This document shows, piece by piece, positions 7,093 to 16,600 of a stretch of DNA of 55,139 nucleotides. The DNA comes from Microbacterium sp. K24. GTDB lineage: Bacteria; Actinomycetota; Actinomycetes; Actinomycetales; Microbacteriaceae. The stretch is from contig NZ_SSDJ01000066.1 of NCBI RefSeq assembly GCF_004794465.1, forward strand, positions 1-55,139, written 5' to 3'. Position numbers and translations under genes: made by a program. The notes beneath the pieces are model-generated. The model had not been told where the DNA came from. It saw nothing but the letters and a program-made list of their open reading frames with translations, and searched no databases. The number at the start of each line of letters is the position of its first letter. Position 1 is the first letter of the stretch.

Positions 7093-8705
7093 CCACTCGC
7101 TACATCAACGGACGCATCTTCACCGCCGACACCGACCCGGCGTACTCCTGGGCCGAGACCGTCGTGATCGACGATGCCACGATCGTCTACGTCGGCTCGT
7201 CCGACGACGCCCCCGAGGCCGACCACACCGTCGACCTGGAGGGCCGGCTCGTGCTCCCCGGCTTCACCGACGCCCACACGCACCTGCTCATGGCGGGGGC
7301 GGCCCTCGGGCAGGTGCCGCTCACCGCAGCGCGCTCGCTCGACGAGATCCAGACGCTGCTGCGCGACGCCCGCGCCGCGGATCCGGATGCCGCCGTACTG
7401 CGCGGCCGCGGATGGCTCTTCGACTCCGTTCCGGGCGGTGCACCGACCGCGGCGATGATCGATGCGGTCGTCGACGACGTCCCCGTGTACCTCGACGCGA
7501 ACGACTATCACTCGTGCTGGGTCAACAGTGCCGCTCTCGCCGAGCTCGGCATCACGCGCGACACCCCCGACCCGATCGGGGGCCATTTCGCCCGGGATGA
7601 CGCGGGGGAGCCGACCGGTCTGCTCTACGAGACCGCGGCGACGCAGTACGCCTGGGCGCACCGCGACGAGACGACCACCGACGCCGACCGGGATGCCGAC
7701 ATCGATCGCGTCATCGAGGCCTACCTCGCCGCCGGGGTCACCGGAGCGATCGACATGGCCTTCGACGAGTTCGGGCTCGCGGCGCTCCAGCGCGCCCAGG
7801 AACGACACGGGGGAGAACTGCCGATCCGCGTCGCCGCCCACTGGATCATCAACAACACCGGCGATGACGACGCCAACCTCGCCCAGGTCGCGCGTGCGGC
7901 CGAGCTCGCCGACCACGATGCTTCGTCGTGGTTCCGGATCGTGGGCATCAAGCTGATCCTCGACGGAGTGATCGACGCGTGCACCGCCGCGATGCGGCAT
8001 CCGTACGCCGACGGCACGAACGCCGAACCGATCTGGCCCGTCGCGCAGCTGAACCCCGTCGTCGCCGCCGCGGATGCCGCCGGCCTCCAGGTCGCGCAGC
8101 ACGCGATCGGCGACTACGCGAGCGAGATCGCTCTCGACGCGCTCGAGCACGCCGTCGCCGTCAATGGGGAGAAGCCGCGCCGGCACCGCATCGAGCACCT
8201 CGAATACGCCGCCCCGGGAACCGCCGAGCGGATGGCGCGGCTCGGCGTCACCGCGTCGATGCAGCCCGTGCACAGCGATCCGGCGATCTTCGCGAACTGG
8301 GCCGAGATGCTCGGCGACGACCGGGTCGACCGTGCCTTCCCCTGGCCCGAGTACGAGGATGCCGGAGCGCTCCTCGCCTTCTCGACCGATGCGCCGACCG
8401 CCCCGCACGAGGCGCTCGCGAACATGTACGTCGCGTCGACCCGCGCTTCGGCGCTCGACCGGAGCGTCGCCGCGATCCACCCGCAGTTCGCGCTCCCCCT
8501 CGCCTCGGCGATCGGGCACGCGACGCGCGACGCCGCGGCATCCGTCGGCGACGGCGACTGGCGCGGCCGCATCGCCCCGGGCTTCGCCGCCGACCTGATC
8601 GTGCTCGACGCCGATCCGTTCGCCGAGGGACCCGAGTCCCTGCTCTCCGCGCACGTCGTCGAGACGATCGTGGCCGGGCGGACCCGCTACCGCGCGGAGG
8701 AGTGA
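7089..8705 (+). CDS. Amidohydrolase, YtcJ-like (Amidohydro_3)
   Basis: A 538-residue metal-dependent hydrolase of the amidohydrolase superfamily. Metal ligands are visible at HTH (His63 and His65, in GFTDAHTHLL), further His in HAIGDYASE and RIEHLEY, and Asp in FSTDAPTAP. The beginning and end form the small beta-sandwich domain (GRLVLPGF at the front, PGFAADLIVLDADPF at the back). YtcJ-type enzymes act on formamides, imides and similar compounds, and many members have no assigned substrate. It is translationally coupled to the NCS1 permease, so a nucleobase-like or amide compound is a reasonable guess only. Confidence 0.88.
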   Translation: MTTRYINGRIFTADTDPAYSWAETVVIDDATIVYVGSSDDAPEADHTVDLEGRLVLPGFTDAHTHLLMAGAALGQVPLTAARSLDEIQTLLRDARAADPDAAVLRGRGWLFDSVPGGAPTAAMIDAVVDDVPVYLDANDYHSCWVNSAALAELGITRDTPDPIGGHFARDDAGEPTGLLYETAATQYAWAHRDETTTDADRDADIDRVIEAYLAAGVTGAIDMAFDEFGLAALQRAQERHGGELPIRVAAHWIINNTGDDDANLAQVARAAELADHDASSWFRIVGIKLILDGVIDACTAAMRHPYADGTNAEPIWPVAQLNPVVAAADAAGLQVAQHAIGDYASEIALDALEHAVAVNGEKPRRHRIEHLEYAAPGTAERMARLGVTASMQPVHSDPAIFANWAEMLGDDRVDRAFPWPEYEDAGALLAFSTDAPTAPHEALANMYVASTRASALDRSVAAIHPQFALPLASAIGHATRDAAASVGDGDWRGRIAPGFAADLIVLDADPFAEGPESLLSAHVVETIVAGRTRYRAEE

Positions 8706-8712
8706 TCGCCGC

Positions 8713-9615
8713 TCACACCTGCCAGAAGTCCTCGAGTTCCCGGGCGAGACGCCGACCCTGCGCGTAGCCCCCGCGGGCCGCGGGCAGCCGGGTCGAAGGA
8801 TCGAGCGCGTTCGCGTCGAAGACGTCACCGGAGCCTGCATCCGGGAAGACGGCCTCCACCGTGCTGCCGCCCGCGCGGAGCTCCTCGATCTGGGTCGCGA
8901 GATCCATTCCCCACGCGAGAGGCTGGCGTGATCTGCCGCTGAACGGCTCCAGGATGAGAACGCGCGAGAACCCCTCGGCGAGGTCGGCGTTCGAGCTGCG
9001 ACGGTACCCGCCGTTGAGGTAGCGATCCTCGCCGATGCGGTACGGGGTCATGGCGGAGGTGCTCGCGGCCACCGCTTCCACCAGGTCGACGCCGCTGTGC
9101 CGGTCGAACACCACCGGCTCGCCGGTGCGGGCATCGACCGCCGGGATCAGCACGCGCTGCTCGGGCCACTCGTGACGGGGGAGGCGGGTCGACACGATCT
9201 GCCGCCACCGTGCGGCATCCGCTCCTTCCGATGTGTCGCGGTCGAGTGCGGCGGCGCCGATCCTCCGCCGCATGTCCGCCGCGTCGGCGGAAGACGCGAT
9301 GATCGCGTCGGACCACGCCAGGTAGTCGGGTCCCGAGGTCACGGGGCGCCCCGCAGGCGTCGCGCCGCGCATCGGTCGCGCAACCTCAGCCACGATGGCC
9401 GCGTACAGCTCCGACGCAGGAGCCCCGCTGGTGATCTGCGCCGCGACGGTCGATCCCGCCGACGTGCCGACGATGAGGTCGGCCTCGGTGAGCTCGACGC
9501 CGCGGGAGGACAGACCGGCGATGAGGCCGAGCTGCCAGGCGTTGCCTGCCGCTCCGGCGCCGGCGAGAACGAGAGCGCGCGAGACGGCGCGAGGAGAAGA
9601 GGGAGTGATGTTCAT
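8713..9615 (-). CDS. Patatin-like phospholipase family protein with Asp-to-Asn at the dyad position
   Basis: A 300-residue patatin-fold protein. The oxyanion motif GAGAAG is at 19-24 and the nucleophile elbow GTSAG at 50-54 (Ser52). The second dyad motif, normally Asp-Gly-Gly followed by RSxTNADLA, reads YLNGGYRRSSNADLA, so the catalytic Asp is replaced by Asn201 (codon AAC, plus-strand 9013-9015). The fold would be lipid acyl hydrolase, but activity may be reduced or lost. There is no signal peptide. The ATG at 9615 is preceded by AAGGCGA. The gene converges on the amidohydrolase with a seven-base gap. The 178 bases upstream contain no gene I can support. Confidence 0.82.
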   Translation of the reverse strand: MNITPSSPRAVSRALVLAGAGAAGNAWQLGLIAGLSSRGVELTEADLIVGTSAGSTVAAQITSGAPASELYAAIVAEVARPMRGATPAGRPVTSGPDYLAWSDAIIASSADAADMRRRIGAAALDRDTSEGADAARWRQIVSTRLPRHEWPEQRVLIPAVDARTGEPVVFDRHSGVDLVEAVAASTSAMTPYRIGEDRYLNGGYRRSSNADLAEGFSRVLILEPFSGRSRQPLAWGMDLATQIEELRAGGSTVEAVFPDAGSGDVFDANALDPSTRLPAARGGYAQGRRLARELEDFWQV

Positions 9616-9793
9616 GGGAGTCGCCTTTCGCGATGTGCGAGCGGGCGCTCCCTCGGGCGACGTTTCAGCCGAGCGATCGCGGACTTCCGGAGGAAGCGCC
9701 CACTGTGTTTCCTGCGTACATGGGTCGCACCTCCTCTCATCGAACGATCGTCGAACGGTAGCACGGCGAAAGAAAGACGGGCAATGCGGCCGG

Positions 9794-11926
9794 TCACTGG
9801 AGCACCACGAGCTCGCGCGTCGTCCTCGTCATCGCGACGTAGCGGTCGACGGCTCCGGTGAGATCGTCGCCGAGATCGTCCGGTCGGACCAGCGCCACCA
9901 GGTCGAACTCGAGTCCCTTCGCGCTTTCCGGCGTCAACGAGCGCACGCGAGCGGTCGCGGTGAAAGACGGATCGCCGATCACGCACGCGGTGCCCTCGGG
10001 GTGGGCGTCGAGCCAGGCGGACAGGACGCTGTCGCGCTCGGACAGCGGCGCGTATCCGACCGGTATGCCGCTCTCGCGCACCGATGTCGGCACATTGGCG
10101 TCGGGGATCGCCCGGCGGATGATCGGCGCGGCGGCCTCCATGACCTCGCGGGGTGTGCGGTAGTTCACGCTCAGGGGTGCGATTCTCGCTCCGCTGACGC
10201 CCACCCGCGCGAGCCGAGCCTCCCAGCTCTCGGTGAACCCGTGCCGTGCCTGTGCGCGGTCGCCGACGATCGTGAAACTCCGCGACGGGCAGCGTGCGAC
10301 GAGCATCCGCCATTCCGCGTCGGTCAGCTCCTGGGCCTCGTCGACGACGATGTGCGCGAAAGGTCCGGCCAGCTCGTCCGGAGCCGCCGGCGGGACTCCG
10401 TCGGCGCCCGCGAGGACGTTCCGCGCATCCTGGCCTCTGAGAAGCGACATGACCTTCATGTCGCTGTCATCGCTCTCGATCAGGTGGTCGATCACGTGGG
10501 ACATCTGATCCTCCGCCGAGGCGACGGCGGCCTGGCGGCGATGCTCCTGACGGACGCTCTCCGGATCGCCGAACCGCCGATGCGCCGCGTCCAGCAAGGG
10601 CAGATCGGACACTGTCCAGGCCTCCGCATCGTCCCTCTGGAGCAGAGCGATCTCGGCAGTCGTCAGCGCCGGCGCGCATCGCTGCAGGAAGGCGGGCGAT
10701 GTCCATAGGCGGGCGACGACGGATGCCGGTGACACCAGCGGCCAGGCGCGGACGAAGGCGCCGGTGAGCTCGTCGTCCTGACGCAGCCAGCGCCGTACGA
10801 CATGCGGAGGAACGTCATCGTCATCGATCTGGTCGACCAGCAGTTCGAGGATCTCCTCCCAGACCTCGTCGCGCGCCTCGTTGTGAGGGGATGCCGGGTC
10901 TGCGGCCGAGAAGAGAGCCGCCCACTCCTCGCGGCTCAGCCACAGATCGGCCCACGGCGATTCGATGCGCATGGCGTGCTGCGGCGGGCGCTCGAACTCC
11001 GTTGCGGCGGCGGCGGTGACGGCCTGCGGATCGAGTCGCGCCTTCAACGCCGCGACCTGTGGATCCGTCTCCTGGCGGACTGCGGCCCCCTCGGGTGTGA
11101 GATCGCGCAGTGTGGTCATCCGCACGGCGTCCTCGCCGAGGCTGGGCAGCACGTCCTCGACGTAGGCGAGATAGTGCGCGTTCGGCCCGACCAGCAGCAT
11201 GCCGCCGCCGCCCTGCGTGAGCCGGGGCTCGGCGTAGAGGAGCTGCGCGGCGCGGTGCAGGGCCACGACCGTCTTGCCCGTGCCCGGTCCGCCATCGACG
11301 ACCAGTGCGCCGCGGGAAGGAGTGCGGATGATCGCATCCTGATCTGCCTGGATCGTCGCCAGCACGTCGCGCATCTTCGCCGTCCGGTGACGGGCGAGCC
11401 CCGCGATGAAGGCGGACTGGTCATCGAGCGAAGCGGCGTTCTCGAATCCGTCCGGCGACAGGGCCTCGTCCCAGTAGTCGCTGATCCGTCCGTCCGTCCA
11501 GCGGTAGCGACGACGCGAGACGATCCCGCGAGGATCCTCCATCGTCGCGGCGAAGTAGGGTTCGGCCGCAGGCGCGCGCCAATCGACGAGCAGCCGTGCG
11601 CCGTCGGCGGCAGCCAGACCCGTGCGGCCGATGTAGATCGGAGGGCCGTCCTTCGGCGTCATCCGCCCGAGGCAGACATCGAGACCGAAGCGGTCGAGCA
11701 CCCGCAGCCGACTGCTGAGCCGGCGGATCTCCAGATCGCGGGCCACGGCATCGCCGCCGAGGTGGGCGGTGTGTCGGCGCACCTCGGCGAGGCGGGCCGA
11801 GGTCTCCTCGCGCTGGAGCTGGAGAGTGTCCGCGATGCGACGGAGATGCGCGCGGTCGGCGTCGATGAGTGGGGCAGCGGCCTTCGCCGCCAGATTGGCG
11901 GGGAGCTGGAAGGGGTCGATGGGCAT
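9794..11926 (-). CDS. helR: HelR/HelD-type RNA polymerase recycling motor ATPase
   Basis: A 710-residue superfamily 1 ATPase. An N-terminal antiparallel helical hairpin (about residues 18-80) is followed by the HelD-specific block with IYIGRTGL and DWRAPAAEPYF, Walker A GPGTGKT at about 213-219, Walker B VVDEAQE near 555, a YRTPREV motif and a C-terminal YVAMTRTTREL motif. HelD proteins enter the RNA polymerase channels and release stalled enzyme. Actinobacterial HelR displaces rifamycins and gives tolerance. GAAGGAGATCC precedes ATG 11926, an excellent Shine-Dalgarno sequence. A rifamycin-associated-element-like palindrome lies 60 bases upstream, which supports the HelR assignment over a DNA-repair UvrD-type role. 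No rifamycin-modifying enzyme is in the window. Confidence 0.85.
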   Translation of the reverse strand: MPIDPFQLPANLAAKAAAPLIDADRAHLRRIADTLQLQREETSARLAEVRRHTAHLGGDAVARDLEIRRLSSRLRVLDRFGLDVCLGRMTPKDGPPIYIGRTGLAAADGARLLVDWRAPAAEPYFAATMEDPRGIVSRRRYRWTDGRISDYWDEALSPDGFENAASLDDQSAFIAGLARHRTAKMRDVLATIQADQDAIIRTPSRGALVVDGGPGTGKTVVALHRAAQLLYAEPRLTQGGGGMLLVGPNAHYLAYVEDVLPSLGEDAVRMTTLRDLTPEGAAVRQETDPQVAALKARLDPQAVTAAAATEFERPPQHAMRIESPWADLWLSREEWAALFSAADPASPHNEARDEVWEEILELLVDQIDDDDVPPHVVRRWLRQDDELTGAFVRAWPLVSPASVVARLWTSPAFLQRCAPALTTAEIALLQRDDAEAWTVSDLPLLDAAHRRFGDPESVRQEHRRQAAVASAEDQMSHVIDHLIESDDSDMKVMSLLRGQDARNVLAGADGVPPAAPDELAGPFAHIVVDEAQELTDAEWRMLVARCPSRSFTIVGDRAQARHGFTESWEARLARVGVSGARIAPLSVNYRTPREVMEAAAPIIRRAIPDANVPTSVRESGIPVGYAPLSERDSVLSAWLDAHPEGTACVIGDPSFTATARVRSLTPESAKGLEFDLVALVRPDDLGDDLTGAVDRYVAMTRTTRELVVLQ

Positions 11927-11970
11927 GGATCTCCTTCGCGTTCGAGCGTCGATCGCACGAGCGAGGGTCG

Positions 11971-11976
11971 ATTCTG
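11971..11976 (-). promoter_or_regulatory. Probable -10 box of the helR promoter
   Basis: CAGAAT on the minus strand lies nine bases downstream of the RAE-like palindrome, which places the palindrome over the -35 to -20 region. The inferred transcript has a leader of about 40 bases containing the strong ribosome binding site. Confidence 0.4.
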
Positions 11977-11985
11977 CCCCACGAC

Positions 11986-12007
11986 GGGGGCCTTGCGGCA
12001 AGCCCCC
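11986..12007 (-). promoter_or_regulatory. Rifamycin-associated element (RAE)-like inverted repeat
   Basis: On the minus strand the site reads GGGGGCTTGC, a central C, then GCAAGGCCCCC. As I recall it, the published RAE consensus has the half sites GGGGCTTGC and GCAAGGCCCC, and this sequence matches both with one difference at the centre. In other actinobacteria RAEs lie at promoters of rifamycin phosphotransferase, monooxygenase and helR genes and mediate rifamycin induction. Its place just before helR fits. Confidence 0.75.
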
Positions 12008-12046
12008 ACCCCGGCGATATCCTGGAAATGCGGGAGGGGACGGTCG

Positions 12047-12916
12047 TCAGCGCTGGCGCTCGATCATCTCGGAGAGTGCTTTCGCATCGTGCGGCGCGTG
12101 GCCCCGAGCGTCGTTGTCGAAGTATACGAAGGCGTCTCTGCGGATCCCGTCCGTGCCGATCGTCGTCCAGTCGGTTATCTGGTCGGCCCAGTCGCTGAGC
12201 TGCTTCGGTGTGTAGCCGCTGTGATAGAGCTCTTCCGCGCCGTGAAGTCTCACGTACACGAAATCGGCTGTGACCGCGTCGAAGCGCGGCCATCGACCTG
12301 CGGTGTCCGCGATCGTCAGTGCCACCCCGTGATCGTGCAGCAGGCGCGTGCACCGCTCGTCGTCGAACGTCGCGGACCGGGGCTCCAGCGCATATCGCAG
12401 GGGCTGATCTTCCTCCGCGTCGAGCCAGGCGCGCCCGTCCAGGCGTTCGTCGTGGCGCCGCGCGATCTCAGCTGCCTCGCCGGTCGTGCGGGGGAGCGAC
12501 GTCAGGAACCGGTCCAGGACGTCCGGATCGAACCGCTGCCGCTCCGGCAGCTGCCACAGGATCGGCCCGAGCTGCGCGCCGAGCGCGAGCACACCCGAGG
12601 CGAAGAAGTTGGCGAGGGCCTGCTCGACGTTCTCGAGACGCAGCATGTGCGAGATGTAGCGAGATCCCTTGACCGCGAACACGAACTCCGGCGGGACACT
12701 GTCGCGCCAGCGCCGGTAGCTCTCGGGGCGCTGGAGCGAGTAGAACGAGCCGTTGAGTTCCACGGTGGAGAACTGCTCTCCGATATACGCGAGCTCCCGT
12801 CGCTGTGGAAGGCCCTCGGGGTAGAAATCTCCCCGCCAGCGTGCGTAGCGCCATCCGGACACGCCGACTCGAGTTGTGCCGAGGGCGGACTTCTCGCTCG
12901 AGTGAGCCGGGTGCAT
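12047..12916 (-). CDS. DUF72 domain-containing protein
   Basis: A 289-residue protein of the DUF72 (YecE) family, a TIM-barrel-like fold of unknown activity. Typical segments are VGVSGWRYARWRGDFYPEGL near the start, FSTVELNGSFYSL, FVFAVKGSRYISHML, an ALEPRSATF segment, and a terminal VYFDNDARGHA. All are usual for the family, so it looks intact. I prefer ATG 12916 over 12940 because a -10-like TATCGT (12923-12928) lies six bases before it with no Shine-Dalgarno sequence. It is co-directional with helR downstream but separated from it by 120 bases carrying the RAE-like site, so the two are probably not co-transcribed. Confidence 0.85.
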   Translation of the reverse strand: MHPAHSSEKSALGTTRVGVSGWRYARWRGDFYPEGLPQRRELAYIGEQFSTVELNGSFYSLQRPESYRRWRDSVPPEFVFAVKGSRYISHMLRLENVEQALANFFASGVLALGAQLGPILWQLPERQRFDPDVLDRFLTSLPRTTGEAAEIARRHDERLDGRAWLDAEEDQPLRYALEPRSATFDDERCTRLLHDHGVALTIADTAGRWPRFDAVTADFVYVRLHGAEELYHSGYTPKQLSDWADQITDWTTIGTDGIRRDAFVYFDNDARGHAPHDAKALSEMIERQR

Positions 12917-13202
12917 GCGGACACGATAGAGCTGCGGCATGTCGGCAGCCAGCGCGTTGACCGGAGGGGCGCTGCGCGCTAGCCGGCACAGGGCGATGCG
13001 CCGTGAGCGATGAGGAGTCCGGCGGGTCCTGACGGAGGTATGCCCTCCCGACAGGCCCCGCCCCAGACGGTGTCGTCGAGAGGGCCACCGCCCTTCCCGG
13101 ACGGTTGGGGAGGCGGCGAAGATATCGCTGCACTCATCGGCTGATCCCCAGACTCAGCCCTTGTAGCCCCCGCTACACATAGCAGAGTACATCGATTTTG
13201 TC

Positions 13203-13224
13203 TTGTCCACCATTTGGGGGACAA
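13203..13224. repeat. Inverted repeat (hairpin or operator) upstream of 13294
   Basis: TTGTCC at 13203-13208 and GGACAA at 13219-13224 form perfect arms, extendable inward by CC/GG past one mismatch, with an ATTT loop. It lies about 36 bases before the -35 of the next gene, so it could be a regulator site, or a terminator for reads from the left. Confidence 0.4.
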
Positions 13225-13259
13225 AGAAATTTTCGAATCTTCATCGAACCAGACACCGG

Positions 13260-13287
13260 TTGTCTTCTCGACGCCACTGCCTAAGGT
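13260..13287 (+). promoter_or_regulatory. Sigma70-type promoter of the 13294 gene
   Basis: TTGTCT (13260-13265), a 16-base spacer and TAAGGT (13282-13287) make one of the best -35/-10 pairs in the window. The -10 lies six bases before the ATG, predicting a leaderless transcript. Confidence 0.6.
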
Positions 13288-13293
13288 GGAAAC

Positions 13294-13674
13294 ATGGACA
13301 GACTGCTCGTTCTCCCGGCTCAGGTCGCGATCCCGCACGGCCACCGAGTCGAGGTGATCGAGCAGAACGATCTGCTCACCGAAGGACCCGTGGTCCTCGC
13401 CGTCGTCGACCTCGACACGGGCATCCGCTATCAACGCTCGGATGAGCTGCACGGCGATTTCACGCGCTGGATCGGTCGAGTCCTGGAGTGCACGGTGAGG
13501 ATCGGCGGTGGGGGGCGCACGGTGCTGCGCGTCGATCCGCTCGGACAGGGCTCTGCCGGGGCGAAGGGGGCGCTGCACGGCGCCGATGTCGCCGCGGACG
13601 CGGCGAAGGCCGAGGCCGGCCGGTGGGGCGGCACGGACCGCCCGCCGGTGGAAGAACCCGAACGGTTCTGGTGA
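13294..13674 (+). CDS. Hypothetical protein, 126 residues
   Basis: I do not recognise a named family. The first 70 residues look like a compact beta-rich domain (MDRLLVLPAQVAIPHGHRVE, then VVLAVVDLDTGIRYQRS and a WIGRVLECTVRI strand). The last 50 are Gly/Ala-rich and end in EEPERFW, probably a disordered tail. There is no signal peptide or membrane segment. Codon use is typical of the genome and a strong promoter sits right before the ATG, so it is very likely a real gene. It converges on dnaE2 with a 17-base gap. Confidence 0.72.
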   Translation: MDRLLVLPAQVAIPHGHRVEVIEQNDLLTEGPVVLAVVDLDTGIRYQRSDELHGDFTRWIGRVLECTVRIGGGGRTVLRVDPLGQGSAGAKGALHGADVAADAAKAEAGRWGGTDRPPVEEPERFW

Positions 13675-13691
13675 ACTCCGCGCGGTGCTCA

Positions 13692-16600
13692 TCAGCGGAA
13701 GTCCCGGGATCGATGTGTGAGTCCGGTGCGCAGATCTTCGAAGGCGTCGGCGAGCACGTTCACGACGCCCTCCTCTGAACGCTCCAGGATGCCGCGGATG
13801 ATGAGCGCCGGCGAGTCGCGGGCCACGCGTCGATAGCGGTTCCACACGCCCGTCGAACAGACGACGTTCACCAGGCCGCTCTCATCTTCCAGGTTCATGA
13901 ACGTGATACCGGAGGCTGTCGCCGGTCGTTGACGGTGAGTGACGAGGCCGGCGACCTCGATGCGCCGGCCGGACTCGTGACTCCGCAGATCGACGGCGGT
14001 CAGGACGCCCCGCTCGTGCAGCGCCTCGCGGAAGTGGGCCATCGGGTGATCATCGGTCGACACTCCGGTCGCCCAGAGGTCGGCGGAGAGCCGCTCATAG
14101 CTGGTCTGATCGGCGAACAGCGGCGGCTGCACGGCGACGGAGGTGCCCGGGAGGAAGCGCGACCGGTCATCGGCCGCCGCGCCCGCGAGCCAGATCGCCT
14201 CTCGCCGCTCCAGTCCGAGGCAGGTGAACGCACCGGCGGTGGCGAGAGCCTCCAGCTGTGCGGCGGTGGCATCCGTGCGCCGCACCAGATCGTGCAGGTC
14301 GCGGTAGAGGCCGTTCGCCTCGCGCTCGGCGACGATCCTCTCCGCCAGGGCGTCCCCGATCCCGCGGATGCCGCTGAGCCCCAGCCGTACGGCATAGGCG
14401 CCGTCTCTGCGATGGGCCTCCGAGACATCGGGGGCGTCCCTGTCGAAACGGAGCGTCGGCGGCTGCGGGGTGACGAGGCAGTCGTCCAGCCCGGTGGGTC
14501 TGCGCACTGCCGGTCCAGCGAGGGGCTCCAGCGTCTCGGTGGCACCCGAGAGATGCAGATCGGGACGACGGACCTCGACGCCGTGCCGCCGGGCGTCCGC
14601 GGTCAGCGTCGAGCCGGAGTAGAAGCCCATCGGCTGCGAGCGCAGGAGCCCGGCGAGGAACGCCGCGGGGTAGTGCAGCTTCAGCCAGGAGCTGGCATAG
14701 ACGAGCAGGGCGAACGACAGCGAATGGGACTCCGCGAAACCGAAGTTCGAGAACGCCTGGATCTGCGCGTAGATGCGATCCGAGGCCTCGGTGTCGAGCC
14801 CGCGCCTGGCCATCCCCGCGTACAGCTTCTCCCGCACCCGCTCGATCTTCTCCAGCCCCCGCTTGGAGCCCATGGCCCGACGCAGCAGATCGGCCTCATC
14901 GGCCGTGCAGTCGCCGACCGCCGTGGCCATCTGGATGAGCTGCTCCTGGAAGATCGGAACCCCCAGGGTGCGCTTGAGGATCGGTTCGAGATCGCTGTGC
15001 GGGTAGGGGATGGGGAAGTCCACCGGTTCCTCGCCTCGGAGGGCTCGCTCCCTGTTCTCCTCGTCGATGCGGTCCTTCGCCATCTTGCGTCGGACGAACG
15101 GATGCACGGCCCCGCCCTGGATGGGACCGGGGCGGATGAGGGCGATCTGGATGGTGAGGTCGTAGAAGCTGCGCGGCTGCAGGCGGGGGAGCAGACCGAT
15201 CTGCGCGCGGGACTCGACCTGGAACACCCCGATCGAATCGGCACGGCAGAGCATGTCGTAGACGGCGCGCTCCTCTTTGGGAAGCGTCTCGAGCGTCCAT
15301 TCCTCGCCGGTCGCCTCGCGGATCATGTCGAAGCAGTGCTGGAGCGCGGCGAGCATCCCCAGGCCCAGCAGATCGAACTTCACCAGCCCCATGAAGGCGG
15401 CATCGTCCTTGTCCCACTGGATCACGGTGCGGTTCTCCATGCGGGCATGCTCGACGGGCACGACCTCGCCGACCGGACGCGCCGTGAGCACCATGCCACC
15501 GGAGTGGATGCCGAGGTGGCGCGGCGCCTTCAGCAGCTCGCCCGCGTAGGCGAGCACGTTCTCGGGGATGTCGTGCCCCTCGGACGCCTCGAGACCCGTG
15601 CTCCAGCCGTCGACCTGTCGGGACCAGGCATCCTGCTGGCCAGGGGAGTGGCCCAGAGCCCTGGCCATGTCTCGCACGGCGTTCTTCGGGCGGTACTGGA
15701 TGACATTCGCCACCTGTGCCGCGCGCTCCCTGCCGTACTCGCCGTACACCCACTGGATGATCTCCTCCCGGCGACGGGAGTCGAAGTCCACATCGATGTC
15801 GGGCTCCTCGGTGCGGGTGGTGGCGAGGAACCGCTCGAAGGGGAGGCCGTAGAGGATGGGGTCGACGGCGGTGATGCCAAGCAGGTAGCAGACCGCGCTC
15901 GCCGCGGCGGATCCCCGCCCCTGGCAGAGGATGCCGCGCCGTTTCGCCTCCGAGACGATGCCGTGCACGATGAGGAAGTAGCCGGGGAAGTCCTTCTCCT
16001 CGATGACGTCGAGCTCCCGCTCGATCCGGCGGTGCCCGTCGTCGTTCAGCCGTGGATACTTCGACGGCACGGCCTCCCACACCAGCTGCCGCAGCCAGCT
16101 CATCGGCGTGTGCCCCTCGGGCACCTTCTGCTTCGGCAGAGCCGGGCGCGCGAGCCGCAACGGAAAGGCGGATGCCGCGGCCAGCTCGAGGCCGTACGAG
16201 ATCGCGCCCGGGTAGCGCTGGAAGCGCGCCGACATCTCCGCTCCGCTGCGCAGATGCGCGCCGCCGTGCGCGGGGAGCCAGCCGTCGAGCTCGTCCATGC
16301 TGCGCACTGCCCGCACTGCGGCCACCGCCTCGGCGAGCGGCGCCTGCGCGGGACTGGCGTAGTGCACATTGTTCGTCGCCACCACGGGCAGCCGCATCCG
16401 CCGGGCGAGCTCGGCGAGGGTGTCGTTGCGACGGGTGTCCTGCGGATCCCCGTGGTCGAAGAGCTCGACGGCGATGTGGTCGGCACCGAACAGGTCGACG
16501 AGCTTCCGGAGCGGCGTCGCGGCATCGCCGACCTCGAGCCCCTGACGCACCGCGCCCTTGCGGCATCCGGTCAGGATCGTCCAGTGGCCGCCCGCGCTCG

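Larger units (their letters stand above)
12917..13293. other. Intergenic region without a supported gene
   Basis: This gap of about 375 bases separates the leftward DUF72 gene from a rightward small gene. The right half is unusually AT-rich for the window. It holds the DUF72 promoter, a hairpin at 13203-13224 and a good promoter at 13260-13287. No frame with convincing codon use and a known family was found, although long antisense frames cross it. Confidence 0.5.

Noticed and set aside
9750..9768. LexA-like TCGAAC in the gap upstream of the patatin gene
   Set aside because: Only the left half matches. The right half GTCGAA differs from GTTCGA at several positions.
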